Source of the DNA: Caldanaerovirga acetigignens
GTDB taxonomy: Bacteria > Bacillota > Thermosediminibacteria > Thermosediminibacterales > Thermosediminibacteraceae
Assembly (NCBI RefSeq): GCF_900142995.1
Contig: NZ_FRCR01000004.1
Location: forward strand, 124,001 to 188,000
DNA length: 64,000 bases
Direction of reading: 5' to 3'
Part shown: one piece after another, positions 59,931-64,000 of the stretch
Layout: every line of letters begins with the position of its first letter
Numbering within the stretch: position 1 is the stretch's first letter
Made by a program: the position numbers and the translations under genes
The notes under the pieces: model-generated
Told to the model about the DNA's origin: nothing
The model's input: only the letters and a program-made list of their open reading frames with translations
Databases searched by the model: none

Positions 59931-60545
59931 CTAGATGAGTCTAAAGATACCGATAAGTATGAGGATTATGCCAGGTAGGCATGAAAGAGTGAGGACTTTT
60001 TTCCTTATGTTTTTTCCACCAAGGTAAAGGCCTACCGACATCAATGCAAATTCAAAAACAGCTACTAATAAAACCGCATGAATAACTTTAAACCCCATTG
60101 CCCCTGCCCCAAGCCCTGCTCCGACAGCATCTAATGCAAGAGCCGCCCCTAGAAAAAAAGATTCTTTCGACTCGATAATGCCCGATACGTCAAAATCTGC
60201 TGATTCGGGTTCCCTCATTATATCTACCACTATGGAAAAGATCGTGCTTGTTTTTTTCTTTCTTTCTTTAAAACCTTCTCGTTTGAATGTTTCTTTTAAT
60301 GATAAAAAGCCTAGTAAAATCAAGATAGCACTTCCCGCATATCTAGATAAATCAAAAGGCACAACTCTTTCTATAATACACCCCATTGTCATCGAAAGAA
60401 AGAAGGCTGCCGATGTAGAAAAGGCAATAATAAACTGGGATAAAATCGGAATTCTGATACCTCTTAAGCCATAGGTAAGCCCAGCAAAAAAGCTGTCAAC
60501 ACTCACGGCTATAGAAAGAAAAAGGCATGAAAAAAAATCTGCCAT
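59931..60545 (-). CDS. ytaF: YtaF-like sporulation membrane protein (MntP/DUF204 family)
   Basis: 204-residue membrane protein with six predicted helices, two MntP-like repeats. Motifs SIAVSVDSFFAGLTYGLRGI and ALALDAVGAGLGAGAMG carry the conserved Asp residues of the putative manganese exporter family; the loop and length match YtaF of spore formers. The ATG at 60545 is 9 bases after GGAGG. Suggests a spore-forming ancestry. Confidence 0.85.
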   Translation of the reverse strand: MADFFSCLFLSIAVSVDSFFAGLTYGLRGIRIPILSQFIIAFSTSAAFFLSMTMGCIIERVVPFDLSRYAGSAILILLGFLSLKETFKREGFKERKKKTSTIFSIVVDIMREPESADFDVSGIIESKESFFLGAALALDAVGAGLGAGAMGFKVIHAVLLVAVFEFALMSVGLYLGGKNIRKKVLTLSCLPGIILILIGIFRLI

Positions 60546-60566
60546 TATGAGCATCCTCCAATTTTT

Positions 60567-61343
60567 CTATTTTCGCGATTTCAAGACTTCTTCTTTCAGA
60601 ACTTCCCAGACTTTTCTGTAAAGTTCAATGAACTGAGGGGTGGACTTTAAAGACAGCATTTCCCTTGGCCTTTCGAAGCCCACGTCAAAAGCAGCCTTAA
60701 CCCTTCCAGGCTGGGCAGTCATCACCACTATTCGGTCCCCTAAAAAAATAGCCTCATCTATACTATGAGTTATAAATATCGCGGTCTTCCCGCTCCCCTC
60801 CCAAATTTTCAGGAGTTCCTGCTGAAGAATTAGACGGTTTTGTTCATCTAAAGCTCCAAAAGGTTCATCCATTAAGAGGATTTCCGGATTACTCGCAAAG
60901 GCCCTCGCTACGTTTACCCTTTGCTTCATCCCCCCGGAAAGCTGATGGGGATAATAATCGGCAAAATCTTCTAACCCCATCAATTTAAGATAAAAGTATG
61001 CAATCTTTTTCCTTTCCTCCACAGGTACACCCCTTAATTTAAGGCCGTACTCTACATTATCTATAACTTTCATCCAGGGGAAAATAGCATCTCCTTGAAA
61101 CACTACTGCCGTAATTTGTCTATTTTCAAGCTTAGACTTTATATAAATTTCCCCATGAGTCTTTTTTTCGAGCCCGGCGAGAATCCTGAGCAATGTGCTC
61201 TTACCGCAGCCTGACGGCCCAACTATAACTAAAAACTCTCCTTCTTTTACCGAAAGGTTTAGGTCTTTCAATGCTACTACTTCTTTATTGCGCGACCTAA
61301 ATATTTTCGTAAGGTTTTCTATGCGTATGATTTCTCTATCCAA
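60567..61343 (-). CDS. ABC transporter ATPase, nitrate/sulfonate/taurine type
   Basis: 258-residue ATP-binding subunit of the SsuB/TauB/NrtD class. Walker A GPSGCGKSTLLR, Q-loop VVFQGDAIFPWMKV, signature LSGGMKQRVNVARAF, Walker B ILLMDEPFGALDE, H-loop FITHSIDEAI. The TTG at 61343 is 8 bases after AGGGG; GTG 61352 overlaps. Third gene of a binding protein-permease-ATPase operon. Transported compound unknown. Confidence 0.95.
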   Translation of the reverse strand: MDREIIRIENLTKIFRSRNKEVVALKDLNLSVKEGEFLVIVGPSGCGKSTLLRILAGLEKKTHGEIYIKSKLENRQITAVVFQGDAIFPWMKVIDNVEYGLKLRGVPVEERKKIAYFYLKLMGLEDFADYYPHQLSGGMKQRVNVARAFASNPEILLMDEPFGALDEQNRLILQQELLKIWEGSGKTAIFITHSIDEAIFLGDRIVVMTAQPGRVKAAFDVGFERPREMLSLKSTPQFIELYRKVWEVLKEEVLKSRK

Positions 61344-61356
61344 AAAGACCACCCCT

Positions 61357-62196
61357 CTATTGGCAGTTTTTCCAGGGGATTACAATTTTCTCTACAATAT
61401 CGAGAAGGTAGGAAAAGATGTATCCCAAAAACGCAAGAACGATAAGGGCGCAAAACATCCTTTCTATGTCAAACATGTCGTAGGCCCGCCATATCATCCA
61501 GCCCACTCCAGCACGGGCAGCCGAAAGCTCGGCGGCGACAATCAGCAAGAGGGCGGTCCCCATTCCTAGTTTTAACCCAGCGAAAATCATCGGTAGGGCA
61601 CCTGGAAAAGCAACAGTGGTGTAAAACTGTATTTTGCTCGCACCAAAGCTTTTTGCTACGTCGATGTAAATGGAGTCGATATTCAAGACACCAGCCATAG
61701 TATTTATGAGCACTAGATAAAAGACTCCAATGGCAATGGTGAATATTTTAGAGCTCTCTCCTAAGCCAAAAACTATAAGTATCAGAGGCATTATCGCCAG
61801 CTTGGGTATTGGGAAAGTCACGGCAACCAGGGGCATGAGCAGAGCCCTTACCGGCGGGAAAAGCCCCATGGAAAGGCCCAGGATCACTCCTGGCACGGCA
61901 CCAACGATGAACCCACATACAATCCTCGAAGTACTTACCAAGGTGTGGTATAAGAGTTCTCCCGAAGCGACAAGGGGAACTAGTGTTTCAAAAATTCTCG
62001 AGGGGCTCGAGAATAGCCTGACGTCTATCAGCTTTAAGGCGGCTAGTGCTTCCCATAGAAAGAGCAAGAACAAGGGGGAAAGGAAGGAGAAAGTTCTCAG
62101 TAAAAAGGCCTTTTTCTGCCTAGAATTATTTTCGGCATCATCGGCAAGATCTTCCATCTTAATTGTCTGATTCAACTTTTCTTGCACCGCGTTCAC
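61357..62196 (-). CDS. ABC transporter permease, nitrate/sulfonate/taurine type
   Basis: 279-residue SsuC/TauC-like permease with six membrane helices and the EAA-type loop (DVAKSFGASKIQFYTTVAFPGALPMIFAGLKLGMG). The N-terminal 35 residues are a hydrophilic extension. GTG 62196 is 7 bases after AAAGGGGG. Confidence 0.93.
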   Translation of the reverse strand: MNAVQEKLNQTIKMEDLADDAENNSRQKKAFLLRTFSFLSPLFLLFLWEALAALKLIDVRLFSSPSRIFETLVPLVASGELLYHTLVSTSRIVCGFIVGAVPGVILGLSMGLFPPVRALLMPLVAVTFPIPKLAIMPLILIVFGLGESSKIFTIAIGVFYLVLINTMAGVLNIDSIYIDVAKSFGASKIQFYTTVAFPGALPMIFAGLKLGMGTALLLIVAAELSAARAGVGWMIWRAYDMFDIERMFCALIVLAFLGYIFSYLLDIVEKIVIPWKNCQ

Positions 62197-62255
62197 GTCA
62201 TTTCCCCCTTTCAGAAAATGTAGGACAAAAACATACTATATCATGTTTATTCATA

Positions 62256-63338
62256 TTATTCATACTTACCGAGGACGCTCAGAGCGTAGTCCACGTAGCT
62301 GTTGTCTACCACATCTTCGACCTTGAGTTGGCCTTTTAGCAGGCCTCTTTCGATGTACCAATCCAGGTCCATCTGAATTCCCTTCATCCTAACGTAGCCG
62401 TTGGGATTAAGCCCTACCGGAAACATCTTTTCGTAAAGCGCCTTATCCTTCACTGAAGAATATTCCGCAAGAATGGATATTATTTCGTCCTTGTTTTTGT
62501 TCTTGAAAAATGCGTCATTGTAGTCCCTCAGGGATTTTATATAGGCAAGCATGAACCTCTTTGCGACTTCGGGGCGTTCTATCATGCTTTTTCCGTATAC
62601 CAAAAGGGCAGTCTGGGCATCCGGGTCGTACTCTGAGGGGTCTTTCCACGGGTCTCCAATGCCTTTTTCTACAGCCGCTGCTATGAATGGCTCTATGAGC
62701 ATTCCGCCATCGATGCTCTTGTTGCTCATCGCAGCGACTATATCCGGAAACGACCTTATAACCTGCAGATCGACGTCACCGGTGGTCATGCCGCCTTTAT
62801 TGAGCACCCGGTCTAAGGCAATTTCGTCCAGCGACGCAGTCCCTACAATGGCAAGCTTCCTGCCTTTCAGGTCATTGTAATCATTTATTTGATCTACCAG
62901 GTCCTTCCTGATTACCAGTCTGTAATAGCCCTTACCCGGTATATTTATACCCTTGTCTGCTACGATTTTTATCGGAATTCCCCGCAGCATGGCGTTAAAA
63001 AGGCCTGATGCAGTAACCGTGCATCCGACGTCTAGCTGTCCTGCTCCGAGGGCATTTATCATGTCCTGACCCGTATTAAACTGCACTGGCTCGATTTCTA
63101 TCCCCAGTTCCTTGTAGTACCCTTTTGCCATCCCTATGAGCACTCCTGCATCGGATACCACCTGCTTCATCCCCACGGTAACCTTTACAGAGGGCAAAAG
63201 GGGCTCTACTCCAGGGAAGTTGCCGGCCTCTACCTTGCCTTCACCCGAAGGCTCCTGTTTTGCCGCTTGCTTCCCGCACCCCGCTGCAAAAACCGAAAAA
63301 AGTAGCATAACCACCAGAAGCATTGCTATTTTTCTCAT
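62256..63338 (-). CDS. ABC transporter substrate-binding lipoprotein (SsuA/NMT1-like)
   Basis: 360-residue binding protein. Lipoprotein signal MRKIAMLLVVMLLFSVFAAGC, then the NMT1/SsuA fold (VTVGMKQVVSDAGVLIGMAKGYYKELGIEIEPVQF, DYNDLKGRKLAIVGTASLDEI, DGGMLIEPFIAAAVEKG). ATG 63338 chosen; a GTG three codons earlier is possible. First gene of the operon. The ligand could be an aliphatic sulfonate, nitrate-like anion or pyrimidine; not decidable. Confidence 0.9.
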   Translation of the reverse strand: MRKIAMLLVVMLLFSVFAAGCGKQAAKQEPSGEGKVEAGNFPGVEPLLPSVKVTVGMKQVVSDAGVLIGMAKGYYKELGIEIEPVQFNTGQDMINALGAGQLDVGCTVTASGLFNAMLRGIPIKIVADKGINIPGKGYYRLVIRKDLVDQINDYNDLKGRKLAIVGTASLDEIALDRVLNKGGMTTGDVDLQVIRSFPDIVAAMSNKSIDGGMLIEPFIAAAVEKGIGDPWKDPSEYDPDAQTALLVYGKSMIERPEVAKRFMLAYIKSLRDYNDAFFKNKNKDEIISILAEYSSVKDKALYEKMFPVGLNPNGYVRMKGIQMDLDWYIERGLLKGQLKVEDVVDNSYVDYALSVLGKYE

Positions 63339-63426
63339 ATTTCCCACTCCCTCCAGCTAAAAATTCATCTCTTGATATAATATTTTTTAAGACACGTCAT
63401 GGTTACACTAACGATTCAGGGTAAAT

Positions 63427-63462
63427 AAAAAAAGCCCGGTCTTTATTAGACTCGGGCTTTTT
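63427..63462. terminator. Bidirectional terminator between grdD and ABC operon
   Basis: AAAAAGCCCG and CGGGCTTTTT arms with a further TCT...AGA pairing past a bulge form a strong A/T-flanked stem-loop. It ends the minus-strand grdD transcript; no plus-strand gene is near. Confidence 0.8.
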
Positions 63463-63480
63463 GTCGTATTTTTCATACGT

Positions 63481-64000
63481 CTACAAATATCCCTCGGCCT
63501 TCAATATGTCCACAGCGGATTTCAGGTCTTCATGGGTTACCATGATTACCGGCCCCGTGCACCCCATACCGCTTTCCGCATATATTCCGCTTTTCCATAA
63601 AATCCTTACCGCCTCTTCCATCTGAAGCACGTCTATGCCTGCTATCTCTTCCGTTACAGCTTTCTTAGGGGGCGGCTCAAAAGCCGCTTCTTTTTCAGGT
63701 TTTACAGCCTTTTCCAGTTCGGACAAGAATTCGTGAAATCCTGCCTTCCTTAACTTTTCGAATTCTTCTGATGCCTTCTCGAGGAGTCTTCCCCTCACCA
63801 ATTCTACGGCGTACCGGATAGCCCCTTCCACCACCGGCGCTCCTGAGGCCCTGGAAAGGATGAGGATTATCCTCTTGTAGCCCTCGCCGATGCCGGGACC
63901 GTAGCCCCAGCCTAATGCTTCGTAATCGCCGCCCGTGGTGTAGGCCGAAAGTATTTTTACTAGGATGTTGCCTGTCAGGGTATCCGTCACCATGACGTCG
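63481..64000 (-). CDS. grdD: Glycine/sarcosine/betaine reductase component C, alpha subunit (partial)
   Basis: 3' part of a gene cut by the window edge; about 173 codons visible. VMVTDTLTGNILVKILSAYTTGGDYEALGWGYGPGIGEGYKR is the PlsX-like acyltransferase core of GrdD, and the C-terminal YAESGMGCTGPVIMV carries its conserved cysteine. In glycine reductase, component C releases acetyl phosphate from the selenoprotein-bound carboxymethyl group, giving ATP in amino-acid fermentation. Upstream grd genes should lie beyond the right edge. Confidence 0.88.
   Translation of the reverse strand, partial: DVMVTDTLTGNILVKILSAYTTGGDYEALGWGYGPGIGEGYKRIILILSRASGAPVVEGAIRYAVELVRGRLLEKASEEFEKLRKAGFHEFLSELEKAVKPEKEAAFEPPPKKAVTEEIAGIDVLQMEEAVRILWKSGIYAESGMGCTGPVIMVTHEDLKSAVDILKAEGYL

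Noticed and set aside
63339-63426. Riboswitch (TPP-type) before the NMT1-like ABC operon
   Set aside because: No THI-box-like conserved stretches; the leader is too short and unstructured.

Overview
The window reads as chromosomal DNA of an anaerobic, motile, low-to-medium GC Gram-positive bacterium of the class Clostridia (Bacillota). Signs of this are the strong purine-rich ribosome binding sites, the frequent TTG and GTG starts, the Bacillota-type late flagellar cluster (flgM-flgN-flgK-flgL, DUF6470, fliW, csrA, flagellin), a YtaF-like sporulation membrane protein, long-form HPF, and a glycine/betaine reductase component (GrdD) at the right edge. The gene style recalls thermophilic Clostridia such as Thermosediminibacterales, but that is an impression. 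Most starts proposed here were chosen by Shine-Dalgarno spacing.

Left part (1-20 kb): carbon metabolism under sigma-54 and PTS control. A PrpR-type sigma-54 activator faces an operon for a malate/sulfolactate-type dehydrogenase, an unknown TIM-barrel-like protein, two-subunit class I fumarase and malic enzyme. Consensus -24/-12 promoters lie on both sides of the activator gene. A dctPQM TRAP transporter, probably for an organic acid, follows on the opposite strand. Next comes a PTS locus (PRD regulator with an ATT start, ascorbate-type EIIC, EIIB, SIS protein). After a vapBC module comes a second sigma-54 unit, where the activator's sensor domain is homologous to an enzyme-like protein encoded in the operon it probably controls.

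Middle (20-31 kb): an accessory, decaying region. It holds a ZIP transporter, a SNF2-type protein that has lost its ATPase core, a broken MNT/HEPN pair, an MBL-fold hydrolase, a half rhodanese, a DUF1847 protein, a Uma2 protein, a MazEF-like pair, an IS21 remnant and an orphan ComEC-like MBL protein. Two neighbouring genes here share a 5' leader hairpin whose stem differs by a compensatory base pair.

Right-middle (31-50 kb, all on the minus strand): lemA, TPM protein, nucleoside kinase, hpf, comF, then the late flagellar genes, two very large glycosyltransferase/methyltransferase fusions (probably for flagellin glycosylation) and flagellin. The flagellin leader has a sigma-28 promoter and a GGA-loop hairpin, the layout expected for CsrA/FliW control. 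An MNT/HEPN pair sits inside the usual DUF6470-fliW order.

Right part (50-64 kb): a fructose operon (DeoR regulator, FruK, EIIA, EIIBC) with a perfect sigma-A promoter and terminator; a TAXI-type TRAP transporter; a GlnK/GlnL-like two-component pair; a YtaF-like protein; an ABC importer of the nitrate/sulfonate/taurine class; and the 3' part of grdD.
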